64,000 bases of DNA from Flavobacteriales bacterium (GCA_016713875.1 JADJOI010000003.1:2728001-2792000); one strand, 5' to 3'. Positions 43,201-51,461 are shown, numbered from the stretch's first letter. Notes: generated by a model not told the origin, from the letters alone. Numbers and translations: made by a program.

Positions 43201-45263
43201 CGACCCTTACCGACACACAGACCGGCTGCAGCACGCAGGCCTCGATCACCATCGCCGTGACCACGGCCTACACCATCGCCGCCACGGAGGACACCACGCT
43301 GTGCAATGCGCTCGGGTTCCAGCTCGATGTGCAGCACAACGTGCCCGCACCGTTCAGCATCGCCTGGACCCCCGCCTTCCTGCTCAACTCCGGGAACATC
43401 GCCTCCCCGACGGTGATGGCGGACACCACCATGCTCTTCCAGGTGACCATCACCGATGCGAACGGGTGTTCCGTGACGGACTCCGTGCGCATCATCGATG
43501 CGTTCGACAGCATGGTGAACCCGGTGAACATCGCGGGCTGTGCCGGGCAAAGCCTGGTGCTCGACGCCGGCTTCCCTGGAAGCAGCTACGACTGGACGCA
43601 TGGTCCGACGACGCAGACGGTGACGGTGAACGCGACAGGCACCTACGTGGTGGAGATCACCGACGCGCAGGGCTGCCAGACCACCAAGACCTTCAACGTA
43701 CTGCTGAACGCGCTGCCCACGCTCGACCTGGGTCCGGATAGCCTGCTCTGCGGCGTCACATCCTATCTGATCCAAGCCAACAGCCCTGGCAATACGGTGG
43801 TGTGGGGGAATGGAAGCACCGGCCAGCAGTTCCTGGCCACCGGGAACGGCACCTACACCGCCACCGCGACAAGTCCCCAGGGCTGCGTGAGCACGGATGC
43901 GGTCACGCTCAACTTCGCACCGATGCCCGTGGACCAGCTGCAGGACGTCACCGCATGCGCCACCACCCCGGTGACGCTGAACGCGGGCAATGCCGGCAGC
44001 AGTTACCTGTGGAGCACCAGCGCGACGGGCCAGTCGATCACGGTGACCGCAAGCGGGCCATACAGCGTGGTGGTGACGAACCCCCAGGGCTGTAGCGGGA
44101 CCTTTGATGCCCTGGTCACGCTGGTGGCCCCACCAGTGGTCGACCTGGGTCCGGACACCACCGTATGCACCGGCACGGGCATGGTCCTGGATGCCGGGAA
44201 CCCCGGCAGCACCTACCTGTGGAGCACCGGAGCCATCGGGCAGTCCATTGTTCCGATGCAAAGCGGCATCTACGGGGTCATCGTCACCAACACGGCCTGC
44301 CAGGCATCGGACAGCGTGACGCTCACCGTGCTATCCGGGCCGGTGGATGCACTGGTCGATGTCACGGAGTGCACCGGGGAAGCCGTGTTGCTCGATGCGG
44401 GCAACCCTGGTTCCACCTACGCCTGGAGCACCAGCGCCATCACGCGAACGATCGCGCCCACTGCGGCCGGTACCTACACAGTGCTCGTGACGACGCCTCA
44501 GGGTTGCAGCGCGTCGTTCAGCGCGGAGGTGACCTTCGTGCCCTGGCCCGTGGTGGACCTCGGTCCGGACACGGCGCTCTGCCAAGGGGACGTATTGACG
44601 CTCGATGCCGGGAACCCGGGGACGACGTACGCCTGGAGCACGGGGGCGGTCACGCGCACCATCGATGTGGTCCAGAACGGCACCTACAGCGTCACGGTGG
44701 ACAATGGCCATTGCAGCGCGAGCGACGCGGTGGTGGCCGGGTTCAATCCGCGGCCAAGCAGCCTGCCCGTGCACCAGATCTTCACCTGCCTCGACGAGGA
44801 GCCGCACTTCGTGGTGATCGATGCCGGCAATCCGGGTTCCAGCTTCGGTTGGAGCTCCGGGCAGACCTCGCAGATCATCCTGGCCGGCGCCTACGGCTGG
44901 TACTTCGTGGACATCACCAACACGTTCAACTGCGGGCTGCGCGATTCAGTGAAGGTGAATGAGTTCTGCCCCGCAAGCATCTATGTGCCCAACACCTTCA
45001 CCCCCAATGCCGACGGCATCAACGACAGTTGGGGCCCGGTGGGTAAGAACGTGGCCACCCTGGAGCTCATCGTGTTCGACCGCTGGGGCGGGGTGCTCTG
45101 GCAGACCAATGATCCAACGGACCAATGGGATGGCACGGCGCATGGCGCCGAGGTGCCCAACGAGGTCTACGTATGGAAGATGCGGTACCGTTTCGTGGAC
45201 GATGAGCAGGGGGGTGTGGGGATGGAGCAGGAGCGCATGGGCCACGTGACCATCATCCGCTAG
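40260..45263 (+). CDS. Giant surface protein, paralogue of the preceding gene
   Basis: A 1667-residue exported protein; the ATG at 40260 gives MTSLNPILRIGPTLLGALSI and a signal peptide ending ASAQ. The order matches the preceding gene: IgGFc-binding-like domain (TLGTELWTGFMQN, ATTDDTEVEITPSV, CDHLVEQMIPLERWG), reelin-like module at about 638-782 (CGAVNGNALLFNAAGARQAR, GEDVVVEYSLNGVAW, HFRWRQLA, WALDNITL), Ig/PKD-like repeats and then seven LDAGNPGS-type modules instead of five, ending in a CHU_C type B sorting domain (YVPNTFTPNADGINDSWG). A recent tandem duplication is unlikely because divergence is high. The stop is five bases from the opposing omega-amidase stop. Confidence 0.88.
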   Translation: MTSLNPILRIGPTLLGALSILWMGSASAQVNGPMPTLGTELWTGFMQNAYGAQETRLYISAPTATSGTVSIPQTGWSLAFSVPANGVVLVNVPTTAEHVGSESVTGKGVRIVAAAPVAVTAVSYQSYTHDGAQVLPVEALGTDYFVEAYRGLPGFNEFYKSELLIVATTDDTEVEITPSVNTAGGRPPGVPFTVTLDQGQTYQVQSALSSLDLTGTRVRATAASGPCRPFAVLSGSMCANVPVGCPACDHLVEQMIPLERWGTEFHTFLPSGIANATVRVLAGQNGTSVTVNGGAPIPLSAGQSHQINGLAGTACINATAPVSVVVIYEGYNCANAGDPSMVVIEPDDRTTTSTTFSTVSSPQITGHRVELVVPTAVVGQVAIDGTAVPAAGFTAFATCPTWSHASRTITAGTHRVTAPQGIHVYATGFGTGESYAFNANATVVPVVVQDSLLCVNGPVTLTSPEPMDNPQWEAASAPGLVLANGLSYTFTPTTNDTYTVSGTAPGSTCPLDFTFHVGIQVPVNVVATANGANATTICQYQPVQLGAQPNLDPNAYTLSWTPAALVSNPAIPDPVAYPMTTTWFKLNVTSPLGCGSATDSVLVQVTPNTVHSVEATTADSIICLGEAVQLGTRTQRVIGFDPLDNGTSSLWAQVQGGSVSGTCGAVNGNALLFNAAGARQARTNALNVPQGGSLIFSLMISAGTAPCDGAEPGEDVVVEYSLNGVAWTVFHTLNESQYPAFTPITLAIPPAAWSAATHFRWRQLANSGAAQDVWALDNITLTRVDNTGVPLIWSPGATLNDPTSASPMATPLADTWYTVQATSGTGCTFSDPVFVQVAPAFSINAGNDVLLCGSGQAQLQATASSGQGIQWSWTPNNGSLNNNSISGPVASPTATTTYTASATNNIGCTANDAVTVTVGPQLGLVLSASDLTLCQGESSQLNAVIQGTGTLQLVWNNAGSLSSATSPTPVATPSTTTTYTATLTDTQTGCSTQASITIAVTTAYTIAATEDTTLCNALGFQLDVQHNVPAPFSIAWTPAFLLNSGNIASPTVMADTTMLFQVTITDANGCSVTDSVRIIDAFDSMVNPVNIAGCAGQSLVLDAGFPGSSYDWTHGPTTQTVTVNATGTYVVEITDAQGCQTTKTFNVLLNALPTLDLGPDSLLCGVTSYLIQANSPGNTVVWGNGSTGQQFLATGNGTYTATATSPQGCVSTDAVTLNFAPMPVDQLQDVTACATTPVTLNAGNAGSSYLWSTSATGQSITVTASGPYSVVVTNPQGCSGTFDALVTLVAPPVVDLGPDTTVCTGTGMVLDAGNPGSTYLWSTGAIGQSIVPMQSGIYGVIVTNTACQASDSVTLTVLSGPVDALVDVTECTGEAVLLDAGNPGSTYAWSTSAITRTIAPTAAGTYTVLVTTPQGCSASFSAEVTFVPWPVVDLGPDTALCQGDVLTLDAGNPGTTYAWSTGAVTRTIDVVQNGTYSVTVDNGHCSASDAVVAGFNPRPSSLPVHQIFTCLDEEPHFVVIDAGNPGSSFGWSSGQTSQIILAGAYGWYFVDITNTFNCGLRDSVKVNEFCPASIYVPNTFTPNADGINDSWGPVGKNVATLELIVFDRWGGVLWQTNDPTDQWDGTAHGAEVPNEVYVWKMRYRFVDDEQGGVGMEQERMGHVTIIR

Positions 45264-45267
45264 CGGC

Positions 45268-46047
45268 TCACAGGCGCAGTTCGAAGTCATCGGCCTCCAT
45301 CGCCACGGGGAACCTGGCGCGGAAGTCCTCAAGGCCCGCACGGTCGAGCGTGGTCGTCAGGACCCCTTCCAAGGACGGCTCCACGGCGGCCAGCGCGGCA
45401 CCGCGGGGATCGATCACCACGCTGTCCCCGCTGTAGTGGATGCCCTTTCCGTCCATGCCCACCCGGTTGACCCCGGCCACATAGCACTGGTTCTCGATGG
45501 CGCGTGCGATGAGCAGCTGGCTCCAGGGGAAGCGGCGGGCCTCGGGCCAGTTCGCCACGTAAAGGGCCGCATCATAGTCTCCGCGGTTCCTGGCGAACAC
45601 CGGAAAGCGCAGGTCGAAACAGATCTGCAGGAGGATGCGCCAGCCGCGCCATTCGACCACCACCCGTTCCTTGCCTGCACTGTAGTGCTCCGTTTCGTTG
45701 GCGAACCGGAAGAGATGGCGCTTATCGTAGGTGGCGACCTGTCCCTCCGGTGTCACGAACAGCCCGCGGTTGAAGCAGTTTCCCGCCTCCTGGATGATCA
45801 CGCTGCCATAAAGGGCTGCGTCCAAGGCATTGGTCTGTTCACGCATCCAACGAACCGTGGCGCCGTCCATGGTCTCGGCCAGCTCCGCGCTGCGCATGCT
45901 GAAGCCGGTGGTGAACATCTCGGGCAGCACGATGAGGTCGGTCACGCCGCGGAGCGGGGCCATGACCTCCTGGAACTGGGAACGGTTGGCTGCCGCATCC
46001 TCCCAGTGGAGCATGCGTTGCACGAGGGTGATCTTCAGATCTCGCAT
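45268..46047 (-). CDS. Omega-amidase / nitrilase family hydrolase (YafV-like)
   Basis: A 259-residue carbon-nitrogen hydrolase. The catalytic triad is visible: Glu43 (LPEMFTTGFS), Lys109 (YDKRHLF) and Cys143 (LLQICFDLRFPV). The sequence GLFVTPEGQVATYDKRHLF and NWPEARRFPWSQLL match YafV/2-oxoglutaramate amidase. Such enzymes hydrolyse the alpha-keto amides made by glutamine transaminases. It overlaps the 3' end of the aminotransferase gene by 13 bases, so the two likely form an operon in which the aminotransferase makes the substrate. Confidence 0.9.
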   Translation of the reverse strand: MRDLKITLVQRMLHWEDAAANRSQFQEVMAPLRGVTDLIVLPEMFTTGFSMRSAELAETMDGATVRWMREQTNALDAALYGSVIIQEAGNCFNRGLFVTPEGQVATYDKRHLFRFANETEHYSAGKERVVVEWRGWRILLQICFDLRFPVFARNRGDYDAALYVANWPEARRFPWSQLLIARAIENQCYVAGVNRVGMDGKGIHYSGDSVVIDPRGAALAAVEPSLEGVLTTTLDRAGLEDFRARFPVAMEADDFELRL

Positions 46048-47177
46048 AGCTTGTCGATGGCCTCGTCCAGGGTCTCATCCCGCTTGGCGAAGCAGAAGCG
46101 GAGGATCCGCTGGCCCGGCGGCGGTTCCTTGTAGAAGGGAGAAAGGGGGATGGCGGCCACTCCGAACTCACGCGTCAACCGCTTGGCGAACTCCGTGTCC
46201 GGTTCATCGCTGATGGCGCTGTAGTCGGCGAGCTGGAAGTAGCTGCCCTCGCAGGCCAGGGGCTCGAAGCGCGAAGCGTGCAGGCCGATGAGGAAACGGT
46301 CGCGCTTGGCCTCATAGAACGACGATACCCCTTCGTAGTGGACGGGGTCCTTCAGGTACGCGGCCAGGGCGTGCTGTACGGGCGTGCTGGCGCTGAACAC
46401 GTTGAACTGGTGCACCTTGCGGAACTCGGCCATCAGCGCCTTCGGGGCCAGCACGTAGCCCATCTTCCAGCCGGTGGCGTGGAACACCTTGCCGAAGCTG
46501 AACACCACGAAGGCCCGCTCGCGCAGCTCGGGGTAACGCACCACCGAGGCATGTGCCTCGTTCTCGTACACCAGGTGCTCGTACACCTCGTCGCTCAGGA
46601 GAAGGATGTCGGTGCCCCGCAGCATGCCGGCGATGCGGCGCATGTCGGCATCGCGCAGGATGGTGCCCGCCGGGTTGTGCGGCGTGTTGATCATGAGCAT
46701 GCGCGTGCGGGGCGTGATCGCCGCCTGCACCGCATCGGCATCGAACCGCATGTCGCTGCCCAGCCGCACATGCACCGCCCTGCCGCCGAACAGCTCCACC
46801 GCAGGCGCGTAGCAGTCGTAGGCCGGATCCACGATGATCACCTCATCGCCGGGGTGCACCACAGCACCCAGCGCGGTGAAGATGGCCTGTGTGCCGCCGG
46901 CCGTCACGGCCACCTCGGTCTCCGGATCGTACTGAAAGCCGTACAGCCGCTGCACCTTGGCGGCGATCGCCTCACGCAGGGCGGGCACGCCGGGCATGGG
47001 CGCGTACTGGTTGTGGCCGTCGCGCATGGCCTTCTCCACCAGCTCGATCAGCGTCTCGTCGATGGGGAAATCGGGGAAGCCCTGGCTGAGGTTGATGGCG
47101 CCGCACTCCTGCGCGAGCTTGCTCATCACCGTGAAGATGGTGGTGCCGACGTGGGGGAGCTTGGAGGTGATCCGCAC
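46035..47177 (-). CDS. PLP-dependent methionine/glutamine-type aminotransferase (YbdL-like)
   Basis: A 380-residue class I aminotransferase. Family blocks: INLSQGFPDFPIDETLI, TAGGTQAIFTAL, INTPHNPAGTIL, LLLSDEVYEHLVY and SFGKVFHATGWKMGYV with the PLP lysine at residue 230. The sequence is closest in style to YbdL/kynurenine-type methionine aminotransferases, which regenerate methionine from its keto acid using glutamine. The start is a GTG (MRITSKLPHVG) five bases after the -7 element TAGTTTCG. A decayed copy of its first 33 codons lies beyond the toxin-antitoxin pair. Confidence 0.92.
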   Translation of the reverse strand: MRITSKLPHVGTTIFTVMSKLAQECGAINLSQGFPDFPIDETLIELVEKAMRDGHNQYAPMPGVPALREAIAAKVQRLYGFQYDPETEVAVTAGGTQAIFTALGAVVHPGDEVIIVDPAYDCYAPAVELFGGRAVHVRLGSDMRFDADAVQAAITPRTRMLMINTPHNPAGTILRDADMRRIAGMLRGTDILLLSDEVYEHLVYENEAHASVVRYPELRERAFVVFSFGKVFHATGWKMGYVLAPKALMAEFRKVHQFNVFSASTPVQHALAAYLKDPVHYEGVSSFYEAKRDRFLIGLHASRFEPLACEGSYFQLADYSAISDEPDTEFAKRLTREFGVAAIPLSPFYKEPPPGQRILRFCFAKRDETLDEAIDKLCEI

Positions 47178-47181
47178 GCCC

Positions 47182-47189
47182 CGAAACTA
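47182..47189 (-). promoter_or_regulatory. -7-like element TAGTTTCG
   Basis: TAGTTTCG on the minus strand, four bases before the GTG of the aminotransferase; the same element is preserved before the decayed copy at 48044-48051. Confidence 0.5.
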
Positions 47190-47228
47190 CTGCGCGCTTC
47201 GTGTATGTACGCCAATTGGCACCGTATG

Positions 47229-47236
47229 TATATTTG
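47229..47236 (+). promoter_or_regulatory. -7 promoter element TATATTTG
   Basis: Perfect TAnnTTTG ending seven bases before the ATG of the antitoxin gene, so the mRNA would start at or near its first codon. Confidence 0.6.
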
Positions 47237-47243
47237 ATGCACG

Positions 47244-47522
47244 ATGAAGACCAAGGTCACGCTCAGCCTGAACAAGCGGACAGTGGCGCTGTTGCGAAAA
47301 GCGGGTGCGCGCAGAGCTCAACCGATGAGCGCCATCGTGGATGAACTGGTGGAGGCGTTGGATCGGACGGAGGCTGGCAAGGATGAGGTCCCCGCCTGGC
47401 TGAGCGAGATGGGAACCTGGCTTTCCGGAAAGATCACGGAGAAGGACCTTGAGGATGATCCCCGGCTGGCCTACGCATACGGTTACAAGCCCAAGGTGAA
47501 GCGGACAAGGAAGCGGGCATGA
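47244..47522 (+). CDS. vapB: VapB-type antitoxin
   Basis: A 92-residue protein. The N-terminus (MKTKVTLSLNKRTVALLRKA) has the look of a ribbon-helix-helix DNA-binding segment, and the C-terminal part is basic (KPKVKRTRKR). It overlaps the start of the PIN-domain gene by four bases (ATGA), the usual antitoxin-first order. It would neutralise the toxin and repress the operon. The family is a DUF6364-like antitoxin; the gene symbol is generic. Confidence 0.75.
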   Translation: MKTKVTLSLNKRTVALLRKAGARRAQPMSAIVDELVEALDRTEAGKDEVPAWLSEMGTWLSGKITEKDLEDDPRLAYAYGYKPKVKRTRKRA

Positions 47523-47935
47523 AGCTGTTCGTTGACACCAACGTGCTCTTCGACCTTTTCGAGGCAGAGCGCCCCAACCACAAGGCCTCGCTCCTGCTGT
47601 TCGCCCGCTGCACCGCCGGGCGGGTGAGGATCTCCATCGCCCCGGTTTCTGTGATGACGTTGCTGTATTCGCTCCGCAAGTATGGCCTGCGGATGGACAT
47701 GGTCGTCTCCAGGCTGAATGCCTTGCTACCGCATCTTGACATCGCGCACATCGGGCTGCCCGAGCTGCTGGCCGGGATCAACAGCGGCTGGAGGGACCTG
47801 GAGGATGCCATCCAGTTCCAGGCTGCGCTGAACGCCGGGGACGTGGATGCCATTGTAAGCAACGACCGCGATTTCAAGCAGCAGGATATGATCCCGGTGT
47901 TCACCCCGGTGCAAGCACTAAAGCAGGTGAAGTGA
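47519..47935 (+). CDS. vapC: PIN-domain toxin of VapC type
   Basis: A 138-residue PIN-domain ribonuclease. Acidic catalytic residues are visible in LFVDTNVLFDLFE, in DLEDAIQFQAAL and in IVSNDRDF. It cleaves RNA, typically tRNA or rRNA, when its antitoxin is lost. It is coupled to vapB. The pair stands between the aminotransferase gene and a duplicated 5' fragment of that gene. Confidence 0.9.
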   Translation: MKLFVDTNVLFDLFEAERPNHKASLLLFARCTAGRVRISIAPVSVMTLLYSLRKYGLRMDMVVSRLNALLPHLDIAHIGLPELLAGINSGWRDLEDAIQFQAALNAGDVDAIVSNDRDFKQQDMIPVFTPVQALKQVK

Positions 47936-47944
47936 TCCGGCCCT

Positions 47945-48037
47945 ACTGGGATCGATGGCGCCACACTCCGTTGCCAGTCTGAGCATCACGGCGAACATGG
48001 TGGTGCCCACATGGGGCAGTTTGCTCTGGATCGCCAT
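47945..48037 (-). pseudogene. Decayed 5' fragment of a second aminotransferase copy
   Basis: The ATG at 48037 starts MAIQSKLPHVGTTMFAVMLR and continues ATECGAID, clearly parallel to the intact aminotransferase start (SKLPHVGTTIFTVMSKLAQE). Similarity ends after about 33 codons and the frame then runs to a stop near 47918. DNA identity is about 75 percent by eye, so this is an old duplication or an independent homologue rather than a recent copy. Confidence 0.8.
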
Positions 48038-48043
48038 GCGCGA

Positions 48044-48051
48044 CGAAACTA
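48044..48051 (-). promoter_or_regulatory. -7-like element TAGTTTCG of the decayed copy
   Basis: Same sequence and nearly the same spacing as the element before the intact aminotransferase gene. Confidence 0.45.
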
Positions 48052-48103
48052 AGCTGCGTCCATGTTGTCTCCTATCCGACAACTCTTCTCTGAATGCACC
48101 GCC

Positions 48104-48111
48104 TAGCTTTG
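48104..48111 (+). promoter_or_regulatory. -7 promoter element TAGCTTTG
   Basis: Perfect TAnnTTTG, a few bases before the in-frame signal-peptide sequence of the small exported protein that has no ATG. Confidence 0.5.
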
Positions 48112-48196
48112 GCAAAAGACCGATATACCCCAACTCCGCTACCTCCTCCTCTGCTTCGGGCTAGCGGCGTTCAGCCCACATTCTTCCGCGCAGACC

Positions 48197-48616
48197 GTGG
48201 AAGAGTTGCGCTGTGACACGGCCACGCTCCATGCCCTCTTCATTGCATCGGTGAAGGAGACACGCAACAAGCTGTATGGCGATATGGGACCGAACCTGGT
48301 CAGGGCCACCGCCCTGCCGGCCAGGTCAGGAACGGAACAGGACAGCTGCATCAGGGAGTGCGTGACGTTCCTCGAATGGCCACAAGCCTGGACCGATGCA
48401 CTGGGGCTCACCACCGTCCCGATCTACAGCGCTGTGGACCAACGCGTCTTCCTCAGGCGCCCCGTCTTCACCTCGGCCAAGATCTGTGCCGTGCCCTATT
48501 CCATCACCCCGACCGAATGGGGCGGTTGGAGCGGCTTCCTGGAATTCCGGAAGCGTGGGCAGCACTGGCGCTTCAAGCGCGAGAGGACCACGGGCGTGAG
48601 CTGTGGTTCTTTCTAG
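48197..48616 (+). CDS. Small exported protein of unknown function, start codon unclear
   Basis: At least 139 residues from a GTG at 48197. In the same frame, upstream sequence from 48122 encodes DIPQLRYLLLCFGLAAFS then SSAQT, a good signal peptide, but no ATG, GTG or TTG precedes it before an in-frame stop; only an ATA at 48125 is suitably placed next to the promoter at 48104-48111. The mature part has four cysteines (LRCDTAT, DSCIRECV, AKICAVPY) and ends CGSF. I do not recognise a family. The true start may be mutated or misread. Confidence 0.55.
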   Translation: MEELRCDTATLHALFIASVKETRNKLYGDMGPNLVRATALPARSGTEQDSCIRECVTFLEWPQAWTDALGLTTVPIYSAVDQRVFLRRPVFTSAKICAVPYSITPTEWGGWSGFLEFRKRGQHWRFKRERTTGVSCGSF

Positions 48617-48672
48617 CTCAAGCGAAAGGGCCATCGATGACCGCCCTTCGTGCATTTTCCTGAACGAATGCA

Positions 48673-49431
48673 CTACTCCTTCGTCACCGTGGCCGCCAGG
48701 TACTCCCTGTTCAGCCGAGCGATGTGTTCCAGGCTGATCTGTTTGGGGCATTCCACCTCGCAGGCACCGGTGTTGCTGCAGTTGCCGAAACCTTCCTTGT
48801 CCATCTGCTCCACCATGGCCAGTGCGCGGCGCTTGGCCTCGGGACGGCCCTGGGGTAGCAGGGAGAGCTGGCTCACCTTCGCTGCCACGAACAGCATGGC
48901 GCTGCCGTTGGGGCAGGTGGCCACGCAGGCGCCGCAGCCGATGCACGTCGCGGCGTCGAAGGCCTTGTCGGCATCGTCCTTCGGGATGGGCAGCGCGTTG
49001 CCGTCCACCAGGTTGCCGCTGGTGTTGATGCTGACGAAGCCGCCGGCCGCCTGGATGCGGTCGAAGGCGCCGCGATCGGTGGCGAGGTCCTTGATCACCG
49101 GGAACGGCTGTGCGCGCCAGGGTTCCACATGGATGGTGTCGCCATCCTTGAAGCGGCGCATGTGCAGCTGGCAGGTGGTGATGCCGCGTGCCGGGCCGTG
49201 GGCCTCGCCATTGATGAAGAGGCTGCACATGCCACAGATGCCCTCGCGGCAATCGTGGTCGAAGGCGATCGGGTCCTTGTCCTCGCGCACGAGCTGATCG
49301 TTCAACACGTCGAGCATCTCCAGGAACGACATGTCCGGGGAAACGTCGTTCACGGGGTAGGTCTCCATCCGACCCTTGTCGTTCGGACCGGACTGCCTCC
49401 AGATCTTGAGGGTGAGCTTCATGTTGCCCAT
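48673..49431 (-). CDS. sdhB: Succinate dehydrogenase iron-sulfur subunit
   Basis: A 252-residue subunit of complex II that passes electrons from SdhA to menaquinone. The plant-type [2Fe-2S] site is CREGICGMC with a later ITTC; the bacterial ferredoxin-like part has CIGCGACVATCP and CEVECPKQ for the [4Fe-4S] and [3Fe-4S] clusters. The start chosen overlaps the sdhA stop (TGATG); MKLTLKIWRQ three codons later is an alternative. It is last in the sdhC-sdhA-sdhB order. Confidence 0.96.
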   Translation of the reverse strand: MGNMKLTLKIWRQSGPNDKGRMETYPVNDVSPDMSFLEMLDVLNDQLVREDKDPIAFDHDCREGICGMCSLFINGEAHGPARGITTCQLHMRRFKDGDTIHVEPWRAQPFPVIKDLATDRGAFDRIQAAGGFVSINTSGNLVDGNALPIPKDDADKAFDAATCIGCGACVATCPNGSAMLFVAAKVSQLSLLPQGRPEAKRRALAMVEQMDKEGFGNCSNTGACEVECPKQISLEHIARLNREYLAATVTKE

Positions 49432-51434
49432 CACTTGTAGCTGCGTTGCGTCAATTTCACTTCCTCGAACGAGAGCGCTTCCTTGTGCAGGTTGGCCTTT
49501 CCGGCTTCGCCGGTCCACTCCCAAGCGGCCACATAGGCGTAGTTGGCATCATCGCGCAGGGCCTCCCCTTCCGGTGTCTGGTACTCCTCGCGGAAGTGAC
49601 CACCGCAGCTTTCGTTGCGGTTCAAGGCGTCCATGCACATCAGCTCGCCCAGCTCCAGGAAGTCGGCCACGCGGCCGGCCTTCTCCAGTTCCTGGTTGAA
49701 CGCGTTCGCCTTTCCGGTCACCCGCACATCCTTCCAGAACTCCTCGCGGATCTGGCGGATCTCGGCGATCGCCTCCTTCAGGCCCTTCTCGTTGCGTGCC
49801 ATGCCGCACTTGTCCCACATCACCTTGCCCAGGCGGCGGTGGAAGTCGTCCACGGGCTTCGTGCCCTTGTTGTTGAGCAGGTGGTCGATCCGGCCCTTGA
49901 TCTCCTTCTCGGCGGCCTCGAACTCGGGGCGCTTGGTGTCGATGGGACCGGTCCGGATATCATCGGCCAGGTAATCGCCCACGGTGTAGGGGATCACGAA
50001 GTAGCCGTCAGCCAACCCTTGCATCAGCGCGGAAGCTCCGAGGCGGTTCGCACCATGGTCGCTGAAGTTGGCCTCGCCCAGCGCGAAAAGACCGGGGACC
50101 GTGGTCTGCAGGTTGTAGTCCACCCACAGGCCGCCCATGGTGTAGTGCACGGCAGGGTAGATCTTCATCGCATGGTCGTAGGGGTTCTCGCCGACGATGT
50201 TCTCGTACATGTCGAAGAGGTTCCCGTACTTCTCGCTCACTACGGCGCGGCCCAGCTCGGTGATCTTCTCCTTGCTCGGCTTCTCGATCTTCTGGATGTT
50301 CGCCTGCTGCTTGCCGTAACGCTCGATGGCCGCACCGAAGTCCAGGTACACGGCCTCGCCGGTCTGGTTCACCCCGAAGCCCGCATCGCAACGCTCCTTC
50401 GCGGCGCGGCTGGCCACGTCACGCGGCACCAGGTTGCCGAAGGCCGGATAGCGGCGCTCCAGGTAGTAGTCGCGGTCCGCCTCGGGGATGTCGCTGCCCT
50501 TCTTCTTCCCTTCGCGGATGGCCTTGGCGTCCTCCAGCTTGGCAGGCACCCAGATGCGGCCATCGTTCCGGAGCGACTCGCTCATCAGCGTGAGCTTGCT
50601 CTGGTGCGTACCGCTCACCGGGATGCACGTGGGGTGGATCTGCGTGTAGCAGGGGTTGCCGAAGAAGGCCCCGCGCTTGTGCGCCTTCCAAGCGGCGGTG
50701 ACGTTGCAACCCATGGCGTTCGTGCTCAGGAAGAACACGTTGCCGTAGCCGCCGGTGCAGATCAGCACGGCGTGTGCGCCGTGGCGTTCGATCTCACCGG
50801 TCACCAGGTTGCGGGCGATGATACCGCGCGCCTTGCCGTCGACCACGACCACATCGAGCATCTCGTGGCGGTCGAACATCTGCACCGCGCCCTTGCCCAC
50901 CTGGCGCATGAGCGCGCTGTAGGCACCGAGCAGCAGCTGCTGGCCGGTCTGCCCGCGGGCGTAGAAGGTGCGGCTCACCTGCACACCACCGAAGGAGCGG
51001 TTGTCCAGCAGTCCGCCGTAGTCGCGGGCGAAGGGCACGCCCTGGGCCACGCACTGGTCGATGATGTTCGCGCTGACCTCGGCCAGGCGGTACACGTTCG
51101 CTTCACGGGCGCGGTAGTCGCCACCCTTCACGGTGTCGTAGAACAGCCGATAGGTGCTGTCCCCGTCGTTCATGTAGTTCTTGGCGGCGTTGATGCCCCC
51201 CTGCGCGGCGATGCTGTGGGCGCGGCGCGCGCTGTCCTGGAAGCAGAAGGCCTTCACGTTGTAGCCCATCTCCGCCAGCGAGGCGGCCGCGGCACCACCG
51301 GCCAGGCCCGTGCCCACCACGATGATGTCGATGCGGCGCTTGTTGGCCGGTGCCACGATGCGGATGTGCCCCTTGTGGTCGGTCCACTTCTTGTCGATAG
51401 GACCGGGGGGGATCTTGCTGTCGAGGGTGCTCAT
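49431..51434 (-). CDS. sdhA: Succinate dehydrogenase/fumarate reductase flavoprotein subunit
   Basis: A 667-residue flavoprotein. VVGTGLAGGAAAASLAEMGY is the FAD-binding dinucleotide fold, AHSIAAQGGINAAKNY includes the His that carries covalent FAD, and HPTCIP, HYTMGGLWVDYNL and FALGEANFSDHGANRLGAS are active-site and FAD-contact segments. It oxidises succinate in the TCA cycle or reduces fumarate. It lies 27 bases after sdhC. Confidence 0.97.
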   Translation of the reverse strand: MSTLDSKIPPGPIDKKWTDHKGHIRIVAPANKRRIDIIVVGTGLAGGAAAASLAEMGYNVKAFCFQDSARRAHSIAAQGGINAAKNYMNDGDSTYRLFYDTVKGGDYRAREANVYRLAEVSANIIDQCVAQGVPFARDYGGLLDNRSFGGVQVSRTFYARGQTGQQLLLGAYSALMRQVGKGAVQMFDRHEMLDVVVVDGKARGIIARNLVTGEIERHGAHAVLICTGGYGNVFFLSTNAMGCNVTAAWKAHKRGAFFGNPCYTQIHPTCIPVSGTHQSKLTLMSESLRNDGRIWVPAKLEDAKAIREGKKKGSDIPEADRDYYLERRYPAFGNLVPRDVASRAAKERCDAGFGVNQTGEAVYLDFGAAIERYGKQQANIQKIEKPSKEKITELGRAVVSEKYGNLFDMYENIVGENPYDHAMKIYPAVHYTMGGLWVDYNLQTTVPGLFALGEANFSDHGANRLGASALMQGLADGYFVIPYTVGDYLADDIRTGPIDTKRPEFEAAEKEIKGRIDHLLNNKGTKPVDDFHRRLGKVMWDKCGMARNEKGLKEAIAEIRQIREEFWKDVRVTGKANAFNQELEKAGRVADFLELGELMCMDALNRNESCGGHFREEYQTPEGEALRDDANYAYVAAWEWTGEAGKANLHKEALSFEEVKLTQRSYK

Positions 51435-51461
51435 GGAATGCGATGAGGTCGTGGGAACGGA

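Noticed and set aside
49446..51446. A 666-codon open frame on the plus strand opposite sdhA
   Set aside because: It is the antisense of a certain sdhA and shows no motif or start context.
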